From: Mycolicibacter terrae
GTDB taxonomy: Bacteria > Actinomycetota > Actinomycetes > Mycobacteriales > Mycobacteriaceae
Direction of reading: 5' to 3'
NCBI RefSeq assembly: GCF_010727125.1
Contig: NZ_AP022564.1
Span: forward strand, 868,001 to 932,000
DNA length: 64,000 nucleotides
The position numbers and the translations under genes were made by a program. This document shows, piece after piece, positions 28,564 through 39,792 of the stretch (position 1 is the stretch's first letter; each line of letters opens with the position of its first letter). The notes beneath the pieces are model-generated. The model saw nothing but the letters and a program-made list of their open reading frames with translations. It did not search any database and had not been told where the DNA came from.

Positions 28564-29699
28564 CGCCGGCGGTCCCCGGCCGGGTCCACCAGGTCCAGGG
28601 TCTGGCGGATCAGCTCGCCGACGCGGTCGGTCTCCAGCAGGAAGCCGTCGTGCCCGTATTCGGAGTCGAGCACCTGCAGGCCGGCGCACCCGGGCAGCAG
28701 GTCGGCCAGCTCGGCCTGCAGCCGCAGCGGATACAGCCGGTCGGTGGTGATCCCGGCGACCACCGCCGGCACCCGGCAGCCGCGCAATGCCGCCGCGACG
28801 CCACCTCTGCCGCGGCCCACGTCGAAGGAGGACAGCGAATCGGTCAGAGTCACATAACTGCCGGCGTCGAACCGCGACACCAGCTTGCCGCCCTGGTAAC
28901 CCAGGTAGCTGTCCACCGCGTAGCGGCCGCCGGCGTCGGGGTCCTCACCGTCCTGGGCGGCGTTGGCGAACCGCCGGTCCAGCTCGGCTTCGCCGCGGTA
29001 GGTCAGGTGCGCGATGCGCCGGGCGATCGCCAGCCCGGTATCGGGACTGCGGCCGGTGCCGTGGTAGTCGCCGCCGCACCAGTTCGGGTCGGCCTTGATC
29101 GCGGCGATCTGGGTGCTCTGCGTGCCGATCTGGTCGGCGGTCGCCCGGGCGCCGACGGCCAGCAGCAGGCCCGCGCCCACTTTGTCCGGGTGGCCGACCA
29201 TCCACTCCAGACCGCGGGCGCCGCCCATCGAACCGCCCAGCACCGCCGCCACCTCGGTGATGCCGAGTGCGGCCAGCGTGGCGATGTCGGCCTCCACCTG
29301 GTCGCGAATCGAGATGGCGGGAAACCGTGAGCCCCAGGGCTTTCCATCGCGGGCCAGCGAACTCGGGCCGGTCGATCCGCGGCAGCCGCCCAACACGTTG
29401 GTGGCCACCGCGCACCAGCGGTCGGTGTCGATCGGGGCGCCCGGACCGACGATCCCGTCCCACCAGCCCGCGGTGGGATGCCCGGGCCCGGCGGGCCCGG
29501 TGACGTGGGAGTCCCCGGTCAGCGCATGCAGCACCATGACGACGTTGTCGCGCTGCGGCGACAGCTCACCCCACCGCTGCACCGCGATATGGGCGTCGTC
29601 GAGCACCGCTCCGCACTCAAGGCGCAGCGACCCGATGCCGACCATGCCGGTCTCTCCCTCGGCGGGCAGCACCTGCGGCGAGAATTCGGAAATCGTCAC
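28560..29699 (-). CDS. metX: Homoserine O-acetyltransferase
   Basis: This 379-aa alpha/beta-hydrolase-fold acetyltransferase makes O-acetylhomoserine from homoserine and acetyl-CoA, the committed step of methionine synthesis. Visible motifs are [14 protein letters not shown] (oxyanion region), the nucleophile elbow [12 protein letters not shown], and [10 protein letters not shown] with the catalytic His near the end. The GTG at 29699 (VTISEF) is chosen because an AGAGGT site is correctly spaced and the length equals M. tuberculosis MetA (379 aa, from memory); an upstream ATG at 29726 lies in the intergenic gap. It lies 23 bases after metY and has a GTGA overlap with the methyltransferase. Confidence 0.94.
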   Translation of the reverse strand: MTISEFSPQVLPAEGETGMVGIGSLRLECGAVLDDAHIAVQRWGELSPQRDNVVMVLHALTGDSHVTGPAGPGHPTAGWWDGIVGPGAPIDTDRWCAVATNVLGGCRGSTGPSSLARDGKPWGSRFPAISIRDQVEADIATLAALGITEVAAVLGGSMGGARGLEWMVGHPDKVGAGLLLAVGARATADQIGTQSTQIAAIKADPNWCGGDYHGTGRSPDTGLAIARRIAHLTYRGEAELDRRFANAAQDGEDPDAGGRYAVDSYLGYQGGKLVSRFDAGSYVTLTDSLSSFDVGRGRGGVAAALRGCRVPAVVAGITTDRLYPLRLQAELADLLPGCAGLQVLDSEYGHDGFLLETDRVGELIRQTLDLVDPAGDRRR

Positions 29700-29722
29700 T
29701 GTTGACCTCTTTGAAAACCGCC

Positions 29723-31045
29723 TCAACGGGCCGCCAGCGCCGACGATTCGCCGAGCTGAGCCGAGGCCGCGGCGAACCCGAGCTCCAGGTCGGCCAGGAT
29801 GTCCTCGATGCCCTCGATGCCGACCGACAGCCGCACCAGGCCCGGGGTGACACCGGTGGTCAACAGTTCATCTCCGGAGAGCTGGCTGTGCGTGGTGGAC
29901 GCCGGGTGGATCACCAGTGAGCGCACGTCGCCGATGTTGGCGACGTGGCTGTGCAGCTTCAGCGCGTTGACGAAGGCCTTTCCGGCCTCGACACCGCCGG
30001 CCACCTCGAAGGACAGCACGCCGCCGACGCCCTTGGGGGCCAGCCGCTGCGCCAGGTCGTACCACGGGGAGTCGGGCAGTCCGGCGTAGTTGACGTTCAG
30101 CACGTCGTCGCGGGCGGCCAGGAACTCCGCGACCCGCTGCGCGTTGGCGACGTGGCGTTCCACCCGCAGGCTCAGCGTCTCCAGCCCCTGGGCGATCAGG
30201 AAAGCGTTGAACGGGGAGGCCACCGATCCGTAGTCGCGCATCAGCTGGGTGCGGATCTTGATCGCGTACGCCGGCGGGCCCAGGTCGGCGTAGACCAGGC
30301 CGTTGTAGCTGGGATCGGGGGTGGTGAAGCCGGGGTGACGGCCCTGGGTCCAGTCGAAGTTGCCGCTGTCGACGATCACGCCGGCGATCGCGGTGCCGTG
30401 CCCGCCCAGGTACTTGGTGGCCGAGTGCACGACGATGTCGGCGCCCTGGCTGATCGGCTGGATCAGGTACGGGGTGGCGATGGTGTTGTCGACGATCAGC
30501 GGCACCCCGTGCTCGTGGGCCACCTTCGAGACCGCCGGGGTGTCGAGGATGTCGATCTTCGGGTTGGAGATGGTCTCGGCGTAGAACGCTTTGGTGTTCG
30601 GCCGCACCGCCGCCGCCCAACTGTCGGGGTCATCGGGGTTGTCGACGAAGCTGACCTCGATGCCCAGCTTGGGCAGCGAGTAGCGGAACAGGTTGTAGGT
30701 GCCGCCGTACAGCCGCGGGCTGGCCACGAGGTGGTCGCCGGCGCCCGCGAGATTGAGGATCGCGAATGTGCTGGCGGACTGTCCCGAGGACAACAGGGTC
30801 GCCCCCACCCCGCCTTCGAGTGCGGCGATGCGCTCCTCGATGACCGCGCTGGTCGGGTTGGTCAGCCGGGTGTAGATGTTGCCCGGCTCGGCCAGCGCGA
30901 AACGGGCGGCGGCCTCGTCGGTGTCGCTGAACAGGTACGACGTGGTCTGGTAGATCGGCAGGGCGCGCGACCCGGTCTCCGGGTCACCGGCGTGGCCGAC
31001 GTGGATCTGCTTGGTCTCGAACGACCAGTTGTTACCGGTGGTCAT
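29723..31045 (-). CDS. metY: O-acetylhomoserine sulfhydrylase
   Basis: This 440-aa Cys/Met-metabolism PLP enzyme condenses O-acetylhomoserine with sulfide to homocysteine. It begins [30 protein letters not shown] and has [21 protein letters not shown] and the PLP-lysine motif [14 protein letters not shown]; the C-terminus [14 protein letters not shown] is typical. Start ATG 31045 has GAGGAAAG upstream; the open frame continues to 31135 through the leader. Its 5' region carries a SAM-IV riboswitch and a short Cys-rich leader ORF, so both SAM and cysteine status may control it. Rv3340 (metC) equivalent. Confidence 0.95.
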   Translation of the reverse strand: MTTGNNWSFETKQIHVGHAGDPETGSRALPIYQTTSYLFSDTDEAAARFALAEPGNIYTRLTNPTSAVIEERIAALEGGVGATLLSSGQSASTFAILNLAGAGDHLVASPRLYGGTYNLFRYSLPKLGIEVSFVDNPDDPDSWAAAVRPNTKAFYAETISNPKIDILDTPAVSKVAHEHGVPLIVDNTIATPYLIQPISQGADIVVHSATKYLGGHGTAIAGVIVDSGNFDWTQGRHPGFTTPDPSYNGLVYADLGPPAYAIKIRTQLMRDYGSVASPFNAFLIAQGLETLSLRVERHVANAQRVAEFLAARDDVLNVNYAGLPDSPWYDLAQRLAPKGVGGVLSFEVAGGVEAGKAFVNALKLHSHVANIGDVRSLVIHPASTTHSQLSGDELLTTGVTPGLVRLSVGIEGIEDILADLELGFAAASAQLGESSALAAR

Positions 31046-31094
31046 TGTGTGAATGCTTTCCTCGTGAGTTGTTATCGCTGATGCAGGAGGGGGG

Positions 31095-31139
31095 TCAGCG
31101 ACAACAGCAACGGGCGAGCGGGCGCAAGGAGGCACGCAT
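31095..31139 (-). CDS. 14-codon cysteine-rich leader peptide (uORF) of metY
   Basis: ATG 31139 opens a 14-residue peptide, MRASLRPLARCCCR, ending in three consecutive Cys codons, one Arg and TGA, 49 bases before the metY ATG. An AGGGGAAC ribosome site is spaced six bases from the ATG. Poly-cysteine uORFs that mediate cysteine-responsive attenuation are known in mycobacteria. A CCCC run (31160-31163) just upstream could pair with the GGGG of this ribosome site, linking the riboswitch state to leader translation. That link is inference. Confidence 0.65.
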   Translation of the reverse strand: MRASLRPLARCCCR

Positions 31140-31174
31140 CAGGTTCCCCTGTTCTACTCGGGGGGCCCGTTGTG

Positions 31175-31298
31175 GCGGACCCGCGCTTGCCGCGTAGCCG
31201 ACGGTGGCTACTCAACCCGGTCAATCACCCGGGGCACCCCACCGCGGTTGGAGGGTTGCCGGCCAGCAAGCCGGGGCTTAGCGCTGGCACTCATGACC
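31175..31298 (-). promoter_or_regulatory. SAM-IV riboswitch upstream of metY
   Basis: Read on the minus strand, the region contains GGTCATGAGTGCCAGCGC, GGCTTGCTGGCCGGCAACCC, CCGCGGTGGGGTGCCCCGGG, TGAcCGGGTTGAGTAGCC and GGCTACGCGGCAAGCGCGGG, the ordered conserved blocks of the SAM-IV class found in Actinomycetales. Genes controlled are metY, metX and the methyltransferase. The 396-base gap between metY and icd is filled by this element, the leader ORF, and the icd promoter region. Confidence 0.85.
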
Positions 31299-31440
31299 GC
31301 TTCGCAGCCTATCGCATCTCCCGGAGGTGTCGCCACCTGCTCACCGGCGGTGGGCGCCATTGCGCGGTGCGGGATACTGAGGCCGCCGTGTACAACGCGG
31401 AGCACAACCACACACGAACCCTGACGCCGGGAGAACAGCC

Positions 31441-33675
<2,235 letters not shown>

Positions 33676-33684
33676 CACGCAGAC

Positions 33685-33705
33685 CACCGGGTTTTTTCAC
33701 CGGTG
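33685..33705 (+). terminator. Weak stem-loop after icd
   Basis: CACCGG and CCGGTG (33685-33690, 33700-33705) can pair around a loop that contains six Ts. It lies 10 bases after the icd stop and just before the riboswitch promoter. The T-run is in the loop rather than after the stem, so this is not a canonical intrinsic terminator. Confidence 0.3.
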
Positions 33706-33725
33706 CGGCGGCGCCATGTAACAAT

Positions 33726-33920
33726 GCGCTGGTAAGGCGATGACGATGAGGAAGCCGGTGCGAATCCGGCGCGGTCCCGCCACTGTCATCGGGGAGTGAA
33801 CCTCACTGCCACGGCCCGTGCGTTTACGAGCTGGAAGGCGAGGGGAGCAGCGATCCGAGAGCCAGGATACTCACGTCGTCGCATCCTGCGATTCGGGGCG
33901 GAGTACCCCGAGAGAGCTGG
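33726..33920 (+). promoter_or_regulatory. Cobalamin riboswitch 1, upstream of the first PPE gene
   Basis: Conserved blocks in order are GAAGCCGGTGCGAATCCGGC, the B12 signature GGTCCCGCCACTG, the GGCGAGG region, GAGAGCCAGGATACTC and the 3' hairpin CGGGGCGGAGTACCCCG, immediately before the GAGAGAGC ribosome site of the PPE gene. A TAACAAT -10-like box (33719-33725) sits at its 5' edge. B12 binding should repress translation or transcription of the PPE gene. It is nearly identical to switches 2 and 3. Confidence 0.93.
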
Positions 33921-33925
33921 CGAAC

Positions 33926-35515
33926 GTGACCGCGCCGATCTGGATCGCGTCTCCTCCTGAAGTTCATTCGACCTTGCTGTCGGCCGGGCCCGGCCCCGGC
34001 CCGCTGTTGGCGTCGGCGGCGGCGTGGAGCTCGCTGAGCACCGAGTACGCCGAGGTCGCCGACGAACTGGCGGCGCTGCTGGGCGCGGTGCAGGCCGGCG
34101 CGTGGCAGGGACCCAGCGCCGAGGCGTACGTGGCGGCCAACACGCCGTATCTGGCCTGGCTGGTCCAGGCCGGTGCCATCAGTGCCACGATGGCCGCGCA
34201 GCAGCAGACCGCAGCCGCGGCGTACAGCACCGCGTTGGCGGCGATGCCGACGCTGGCCGAGTTGGCGGCCAACCACGCCACCCACGTGGTGCTGGTGGGC
34301 ACCAACTTCTTCGGCGTCAACACCATCCCGATCGCGCTGAACGAGGCCGACTACGGCCGGATGTGGATCCAGGCCGCCACCGTGATGACCACTTATCAAG
34401 CCGTCGCCGGGTCGGCGGTGGCCTCGAGTCCGCAAACGGCCGCGGCGCCGCAGATCGCCAAGGCGGAATCGGCCGATGCCAGCCAACCGCAGCTGCCGCC
34501 GGATCGGCAGAACGACATCATGGAGTGGCTGCAGAACAGCGGCTACACCGACTTCTACAACAACGTGCTGCAGCCGATGATCAACGAGCTGGCGGCCAAT
34601 CCCTACTTTCAGTCGATCTTCGCCGGCTTCGACCCCTGGCTGCCCGTGCTGGGCAACCCGCTGAGTTTCTTCAGCCCGTACAACATCGCGTTCGCGCTGG
34701 GCTACCCGATGGACTTCGGATCGTTCGCCGCCTACCTGTCGCAGACGTTCGCGTTCATCGCGGCAGACCTCACCGCGGCGTTCGCCACCGGTAACCCGGG
34801 CACCATCGCCTCCACGCTGTTGTTCACCGCCGTGGAGGCGATCGGCACCATCATCACCGACGTGATCGCCCTGCTCAAGACGCTGTTGGAGCAGGCCATC
34901 GTGCTGATCCCGGTGATGCTGCCGATGCTGACCGCCGCCCTGGCGCCGCTGGCCGCGGCGCCGCTGGCCGGGCTGGCGGGGCTGTCCGGTCTGGCCGCCC
35001 TGCACGCCGTCCCGGTTCCGCTGGCCCCGGTGCCGCCGCCGTTCGCCGGCCTGACCGTGGCGCCCACCCCACCGGTCCCGGCTCCCGCCCCCGCGCCCGC
35101 TCCGGCACCTGCACCGGCTCCCGCCCCGGCGCCGGCTGCTCCCGGGGCACCCCCGCCGCCGCCCGCCCCGCCGCTGTCGCCGGGGGACGCACTGTCCGCC
35201 ATGTACCTGGTCGCCGGCCTGGGTCAGCAGGCCCGCCGGGCGGCGGGCACCAGCGCGCGCCGCCGCAAGGCGCCCGAACCCGACGCCGCCGAGGTTCCCG
35301 CGCCGGCGGACACAACCGGAGAGCAGGCCAAGGCCCGTCGGCGCCGGCGCGCGAAGACCGACATGATCGGCCGCGGCTACGAATACATGGACCTGGAGGA
35401 TCCGGTCATGCCCAGCGGACTCACCGCGTTGGCCGGGGACGCGTTCGGCGGCGGAACCACCGCGCCGATGACGCCGGGCTCCTGGACCCGGGCGCGGCGC
35501 GAGCAGATGCCTTGA
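33926..35515 (+). CDS. PPE-family protein A under cobalamin control (PPE2-like)
   Basis: This 529-aa protein has the PPE helical domain (about residues 1-180; Pro-Pro in ASPPEVHS, WxG turn in [11 protein letters not shown]), then hydrophobic segments (about 245-370), a Pro-Ala repeat (about 380-415) and a Lys/Arg cluster KARRRRRAK at residues 469-477. Start GTG 33926 follows the riboswitch. No PE partner is present. M. tuberculosis PPE2, also B12-riboswitch-controlled, carries a comparable basic nuclear-localisation-type motif. The proposed role here is corrinoid passage through the mycomembrane, based only on regulation and the adjacent importer; a host-directed effector is the alternative. 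Confidence 0.87.
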   Translation: MTAPIWIASPPEVHSTLLSAGPGPGPLLASAAAWSSLSTEYAEVADELAALLGAVQAGAWQGPSAEAYVAANTPYLAWLVQAGAISATMAAQQQTAAAAYSTALAAMPTLAELAANHATHVVLVGTNFFGVNTIPIALNEADYGRMWIQAATVMTTYQAVAGSAVASSPQTAAAPQIAKAESADASQPQLPPDRQNDIMEWLQNSGYTDFYNNVLQPMINELAANPYFQSIFAGFDPWLPVLGNPLSFFSPYNIAFALGYPMDFGSFAAYLSQTFAFIAADLTAAFATGNPGTIASTLLFTAVEAIGTIITDVIALLKTLLEQAIVLIPVMLPMLTAALAPLAAAPLAGLAGLSGLAALHAVPVPLAPVPPPFAGLTVAPTPPVPAPAPAPAPAPAPAPAPAPAAPGAPPPPPAPPLSPGDALSAMYLVAGLGQQARRAAGTSARRRKAPEPDAAEVPAPADTTGEQAKARRRRRAKTDMIGRGYEYMDLEDPVMPSGLTALAGDAFGGGTTAPMTPGSWTRARREQMP

Positions 35516-35529
35516 CGCGTGCGATAATG

Positions 35530-35721
35530 CGCCGGTAAGGCAACGACGGTGCAGGAAGCCGGTGTAAATCCGGCACGGTCCCGCCACTGTGATCGGGGAG
35601 CGACCCTCAACAGCCACGGCTCTTTGCGGAGTTGGAAGGCGAGGCGAGCGATGATCCGAGAGTCAGGACACTCACGTCGTCGCATCCTGCTACCCGGGGC
35701 GGTGTACCCCGAGAGAGCTGG
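35530..35721 (+). promoter_or_regulatory. Cobalamin riboswitch 2, upstream of the second PPE gene
   Basis: It has the same layout as switch 1 (GAAGCCGGTGTAAATCCGGC, GGTCCCGCCACTGTGATCGG, GAGAGTCAGGACACTCACG, CGGGGCGGTGTACCCCGAG). A GATAAT -10-like box at 35523-35528 lies eight bases after the stop of PPE gene A, so the second PPE gene has its own promoter and switch rather than relying on read-through. Confidence 0.93.
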
Positions 35722-35726
35722 TCGAC

Positions 35727-37448
35727 GTGACCGCGCCTATCTGGATGGCGTCTCCGCCAGAAGTACATTCAACGTTATTGTCGGCAGGTCCCGGTGCCGG
35801 CCCGCTGCTGGCCTCGGCCGCGGCGTGGGTCGCGCTGGCCGCCGAGTACAACGCCACCGCCGATGAGCTGACCGCCCTGCTGGGCGCGGTGCAGTCCGGG
35901 GCGTGGCAGGGCCCGTCCGCGGAGGCGTTCGTAGGCGCCAACGCGCCGTACCTGGCGTGGTTGGTGCGCGCCGGCGCTGCTGCGACCGCGACGGCCGCCC
36001 AGCAGCAGACCGCGGCCGCCGGCTACACCAGCGCGCTGGCGGCGATGCCGACGATGGCCGAACTGGTGGCCAACCATGTCACTCACGCGGTACTGGTGGG
36101 CACGAATTTCTTTGGTGTCAACACGATTCCGATCGCGCTCAATGAGGCCGACTATGCCCGGATGTGGGCGCAGGCCGCCACCGTGATGACCGGCTACCAG
36201 GCGACCGCGGCCACCGCGGTCGCGTCGGCCCCACAGCCGGAGCGGGCGCCCACCGTGCTCAAGACTCCCGGCACCGCCGATGCGACACCGCCCCAGCCGC
36301 CGCAGTGGTTCATCGACTTCGCGAAATGGCTCGAAGGACTCGTCCCGCATCCGCCCTACCCCGACAGCAGTCAGTACCCGCTGTATGCGCAGCTGACCGA
36401 GTTCTTCAAGCAGATCGGCTTCACTGGCATCTCCGACCCGCTGGCCGAGTGGTTCGCCGGGCTCAACGGGTCGGGGGCACTGCCGCCACCCGGGGTGCCC
36501 GGATCGTGGCTGGCCTGGACCGGCAACCCGCTGAGCTACCTCAACCCCGGCAACCTCGCCTATATCTTCTCGGTGCCGCTGGACCCGGGGTCGTATTTCG
36601 CGTTCACCAGCATCGTGATCGTCGACGACCTGCTGGCGATCATGTACACCGCCTTGTTCAATCCCCAGGGCCTCGGCCTGGTCATACCGATGGCGATGGT
36701 CGAGATCGTCGGGGCGACGATCGGCAACACCATTCAGGCGCTCAACTACCTGATCACCCAGACCGCGCTGATACCGGCGCTGCTGCCGACGCTGGCCGCC
36801 ACGACCGTCCTGGCCCCGGCGGGAGTGCTCGGCGGCCTGGGGATCGGGGCGGTGGCCCACCACCTGGCTGCCGCGGTCCCACCGCCCCCGGCCCCGCCGC
36901 CCTCACCCGCGCTGGCGATGGCCCAGCCGCCGGCGCCCGCACCGGCTCCGGCGTCCGCTCCGGCTCCGGCTCCGGCGCCCGCACCCGCCCCGGCCCCGGC
37001 TGCGGCCGCCGCCCCGCCGCCCGACGCCTCGCCGCCGACCCCGGCGGGCCCGCCATCGGTGACCATGCCGGCCTACATGTACATGGTCGGCGGCCTGGAC
37101 ATGGGCGCGCGCCGGGCCTCGGGGACCAGCGCCCGCAAGAAGTTGGCGCCGAAACCGGACAGTGCCGACGTTCCGGCGGCCGAGGCCGCGGAGCAGGCGG
37201 CACCGCTGCGGCGGCGCCGGCGCAAGGCGAAGGCCGGTATGTTGGGGCGCGGCCATGAGTACATGGATCTTGAGCCCGAGCCGGCTATGGCGAGTGCTTC
37301 ACAGCGGGGCGCCGGCGGCTTCGCCGGAGGGACGCACCGGGTGACTGCCGCACGCCCGGCCGGGCTGACCGCGCTGGCCGACGACGCGTTCGGCGGTGGC
37401 ACGGTCAGCCCGATGGTTCCCAACACCTGGCCGGGCGAGGGGAGCTAA
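35727..37448 (+). CDS. PPE-family protein B under cobalamin control (tandem paralogue)
   Basis: The 573-aa paralogue of PPE protein A starts at GTG 35727. The first 34 residues differ from A at only two positions and the PPE domain is collinear throughout. The middle region is more diverged (it contains [20 protein letters not shown]), then come hydrophobic segments, a long Pro-Ala repeat (about 398-438), a conserved tail with [22 protein letters not shown], and the basic cluster LRRRRRKAK (residues 494-502). Tandem duplication together with the riboswitch is clear. It is convergent with the four-gene import operon (stop-to-stop overlap of four bases). Function is as proposed for A: corrinoid-responsive envelope protein, unproven. 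Confidence 0.87.
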   Translation: MTAPIWMASPPEVHSTLLSAGPGAGPLLASAAAWVALAAEYNATADELTALLGAVQSGAWQGPSAEAFVGANAPYLAWLVRAGAAATATAAQQQTAAAGYTSALAAMPTMAELVANHVTHAVLVGTNFFGVNTIPIALNEADYARMWAQAATVMTGYQATAATAVASAPQPERAPTVLKTPGTADATPPQPPQWFIDFAKWLEGLVPHPPYPDSSQYPLYAQLTEFFKQIGFTGISDPLAEWFAGLNGSGALPPPGVPGSWLAWTGNPLSYLNPGNLAYIFSVPLDPGSYFAFTSIVIVDDLLAIMYTALFNPQGLGLVIPMAMVEIVGATIGNTIQALNYLITQTALIPALLPTLAATTVLAPAGVLGGLGIGAVAHHLAAAVPPPPAPPPSPALAMAQPPAPAPAPASAPAPAPAPAPAPAPAAAAAPPPDASPPTPAGPPSVTMPAYMYMVGGLDMGARRASGTSARKKLAPKPDSADVPAAEAAEQAAPLRRRRRKAKAGMLGRGHEYMDLEPEPAMASASQRGAGGFAGGTHRVTAARPAGLTALADDAFGGGTVSPMVPNTWPGEGS

Positions 37449-38023
37449 CCGCCGCAGCGGATCCGATTCCCGCTGCGGTCCAACGGGTCCGGTCCCAGGC
37501 CCAGATACTTGTCCCGCAGCTTGTCCCACAGCTCCAGCTGGCCCCACTCGGGCTCCTCGCGGATCTGCTGATCGTTGGTGAGGAACGGGTTCGGCAGCAT
37601 CAACGTCATCATCTGCTCGTCGCGACCGTTGTAGAGCCGCACCCCCCACGACATCGGGTTGCCGTCCTTGCCGATCCGCCGATACAGCTCCGCGCGGGTG
37701 CACCGGCGAATGCGGCCCAGCTCCGAGCCGCTGGCCCGGTGCTTGCCGATGCACAGGTGAAAGTGCCAGCGGCCGAAATCGACAGTGGCATAACCGTCAA
37801 GCATCGCGATCTTGCGCGGTGCGTTGGGAGCGGCCACCTCCCAAGCGGCGCCCTGCATGATGATGCCGAACCAGATCTCGTCCCAGTACTCGTCGAAGCA
37901 CAGGTGCAGCAGATCCAGCAGACTCTGCTGATCGGTGGGCAGCGGCCACAGTTGTTCGCGGCCACGGTCTTCGGTGTCGACGATCGGCGGATCGGCGACA
38001 ACTTCGGTAGCGGTTTCGGTCAT
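37445..38023 (-). CDS. Unknown-function protein closing the B12 import operon
   Basis: This 192-aa soluble protein has no signal peptide. It has an aromatic-rich core ([21 protein letters not shown]), a His-rich [12 protein letters not shown] motif near residue 115, CTRAELYRR, and a C-terminal [11 protein letters not shown] believe related proteins recur in mycobacteria (possibly the DUF7676 family), but no function is known to me. His and Cys residues could bind metal or a corrinoid lower ligand. Its ATG overlaps the stop of the ATPase-FhuF fusion (ATGA) and it follows a GGAAGGG site, so it is the last gene of the riboswitch-3 operon. Confidence 0.75.
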   Translation of the reverse strand: MTETATEVVADPPIVDTEDRGREQLWPLPTDQQSLLDLLHLCFDEYWDEIWFGIIMQGAAWEVAAPNAPRKIAMLDGYATVDFGRWHFHLCIGKHRASGSELGRIRRCTRAELYRRIGKDGNPMSWGVRLYNGRDEQMMTLMLPNPFLTNDQQIREEPEWGQLELWDKLRDKYLGLGPDPLDRSGNRIRCGG

Positions 38024-39792
38024 GTGGATCCCTTCCTGTGTCGGTCCTGGCGAACCTGGGGTTTGTGGGTGAGCGCGCAGTCGATGCACAGCCCGCTGCC
38101 GGGCGTGCGATAGAACAGGCAGCAGGTGGCACGCCGGTAGTCGGTGCCGGCGTCGTTGAAACGGATTGTCTCGGTGAGGCGTTCGTCGGTACACACAGTC
38201 CGCGCCAGCTCCCAGCACTGCTCGGTCGCCAGCTGTGCGCCGCGATGGCGGTGCAGGGCGCGGGCCGCGCCCAGTACGGCGGAGGCGGCATTGCCGTACA
38301 GCAGCTTCTCCGAGATCGGACCAAGCCCTCGCACCGCGGCGGCCAACGGCGTCAGGTGCCTGCTGAGGATCTCGTCGGCCAGCAGCGCATCGAGACCCGA
38401 TCCCTGCCACGCCACCGGATCAGCCAGATGCAGCCGCACTGTGCCCTCGGATTCGGCGTACCAGAGCTCGTCGGCGTCCAGATCCAGCAGCAGCCCGTGC
38501 TCGGCGAGCGCGCCCAGCCCGATCGACCACAGTCGCGCCGCGAAGCCGAGGAAGAACGTCGAGACCGCAACCCGAAGATCTGTTGCCCCGATACGGTCCC
38601 CGACATTGCCGATCGCCGCGGCGAGAAGCGTCTGATCGGTGTAGAGCTGGGTGACCGGACGCCAGCCGCCGCCTTCAACCGCTCCGGTGGACACCGCGAA
38701 ATACGGGCTGACAGCGGACAGCCCGGCGAGTGCGGAAACCACCTTGTCGCGAGGCGCGCAACGGTGCGGGCCCACCGGCAGGGTACGCAGCTGCTGCGGC
38801 AGGTCACGCAACGCGGAGCGGGTGGCCGACGCTGCCGAGCGCAGCGTTATCGCATCGGGATCGGTTGCGGTGAGAACCATTTCAGCGGGCCCGTCGGGGA
38901 CTGCAGTGTCCCAGCCCTCGCGGGACAGCACTCGAATCAGCGCGGCGCGCAACGGCTCCGGAGCGTCAATCCGGGCGGCCCGGCGCGGACCACCCCCGGT
39001 GCCGAATGCGAACATGCCGCTGGCCGGGTCGAAGCGCAGGGTGTCGGTGTCGAACATCGCCCCGATGCGTCCCGACAGCATCAGTTCCTCGCCGACGGTA
39101 TCCACTAGAGTGCCCGCCGGGTCCAGCAGCCATACCCGGTCGGCCACCCGCAGCGCCAATTCCAGGTCGTGGGTACTCAGCACCACGGCCAGCTGCTGGT
39201 CGCGGGCCAGCTCGCGCAGCAGCCCGAACAGCCCGGCCCGCGAGGACACGTCCAGGAACGCGGTCGGCTCGTCGAGCACCAGCAGGCCGGGCTGTTGAGC
39301 CAGTGCACGCGCGGTCAGGACACGCTGGCATTCCCCGTCGGACAGTTCGACTGCCGGTCGCGAGGCCAGATGTCGGGCTCCGGTGGCGCTCAGCGCCCAG
39401 TCGATGATCTCGTCGTCCTCGGGGCGCAGCCGGGCCCCCAACCCGAGGTGGGGGATGCGACCCAGCCCCACCAGCGCCCGCGCTGACAACAGGCCCGGAT
39501 CGACCCGCTCGGTCAACACCACCGCGACCCGGCGGGCCAGCTCGTCGCGCGGCAACCCGGTCAGGTCGGCGCCGTCGAGCAGCACCCGGCCGCCGAGTGC
39601 CGGCTGCAGCCCGGCCAGCGTCCGGATCAGGGTCGACTTGCCGGCGCCATTGGGGCCGATCAGCACGGTCAGCTCACCGCGACGGGCCTGCGCTTCCAGT
39701 CCGGTCGCCACGGTGGTGGATCGGCGCCGGTTGCGGTAGCCGATTGCCAGGTCGGTCAGTCGCACCGCCGGTGTCATGATCTCGGACGTCAT
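38020..39792 (-). CDS. ABC importer ATPase fused to FhuF-like [2Fe-2S] reductase domain
   Basis: One continuous 590-aa frame. Residues 1-260 form a FecE/BtuD-type ATPase (Walker A GPNGAGKST at 46-54, signature LSDGECQR instead of LSGGQ, Walker B LLVLDEPT, H-loop LSTHD). Residues about 300-590 resemble ferric-siderophore reductase FhuF, ending in CC-x10-C-x2-C (CCLFYRTPGSGLCIDC), the ligand set of its unusual [2Fe-2S] cluster. The fusion suggests reductive release of the imported ligand at the inner face; with a cobalamin switch, cob(III)alamin reduction is a candidate, ferric siderophore the alternative. It overlaps the permease and the next gene by ATGA. Confidence 0.87.
   Translation of the reverse strand: MTSEIMTPAVRLTDLAIGYRNRRRSTTVATGLEAQARRGELTVLIGPNGAGKSTLIRTLAGLQPALGGRVLLDGADLTGLPRDELARRVAVVLTERVDPGLLSARALVGLGRIPHLGLGARLRPEDDEIIDWALSATGARHLASRPAVELSDGECQRVLTARALAQQPGLLVLDEPTAFLDVSSRAGLFGLLRELARDQQLAVVLSTHDLELALRVADRVWLLDPAGTLVDTVGEELMLSGRIGAMFDTDTLRFDPASGMFAFGTGGGPRRAARIDAPEPLRAALIRVLSREGWDTAVPDGPAEMVLTATDPDAITLRSAASATRSALRDLPQQLRTLPVGPHRCAPRDKVVSALAGLSAVSPYFAVSTGAVEGGGWRPVTQLYTDQTLLAAAIGNVGDRIGATDLRVAVSTFFLGFAARLWSIGLGALAEHGLLLDLDADELWYAESEGTVRLHLADPVAWQGSGLDALLADEILSRHLTPLAAAVRGLGPISEKLLYGNAASAVLGAARALHRHRGAQLATEQCWELARTVCTDERLTETIRFNDAGTDYRRATCCLFYRTPGSGLCIDCALTHKPQVRQDRHRKGST

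Noticed and set aside
35065..35170. CRISPR-like short repeats in the PPE genes
   Set aside because: The repeats are in-frame Pro-Ala codons within a coding region, with no spacers.
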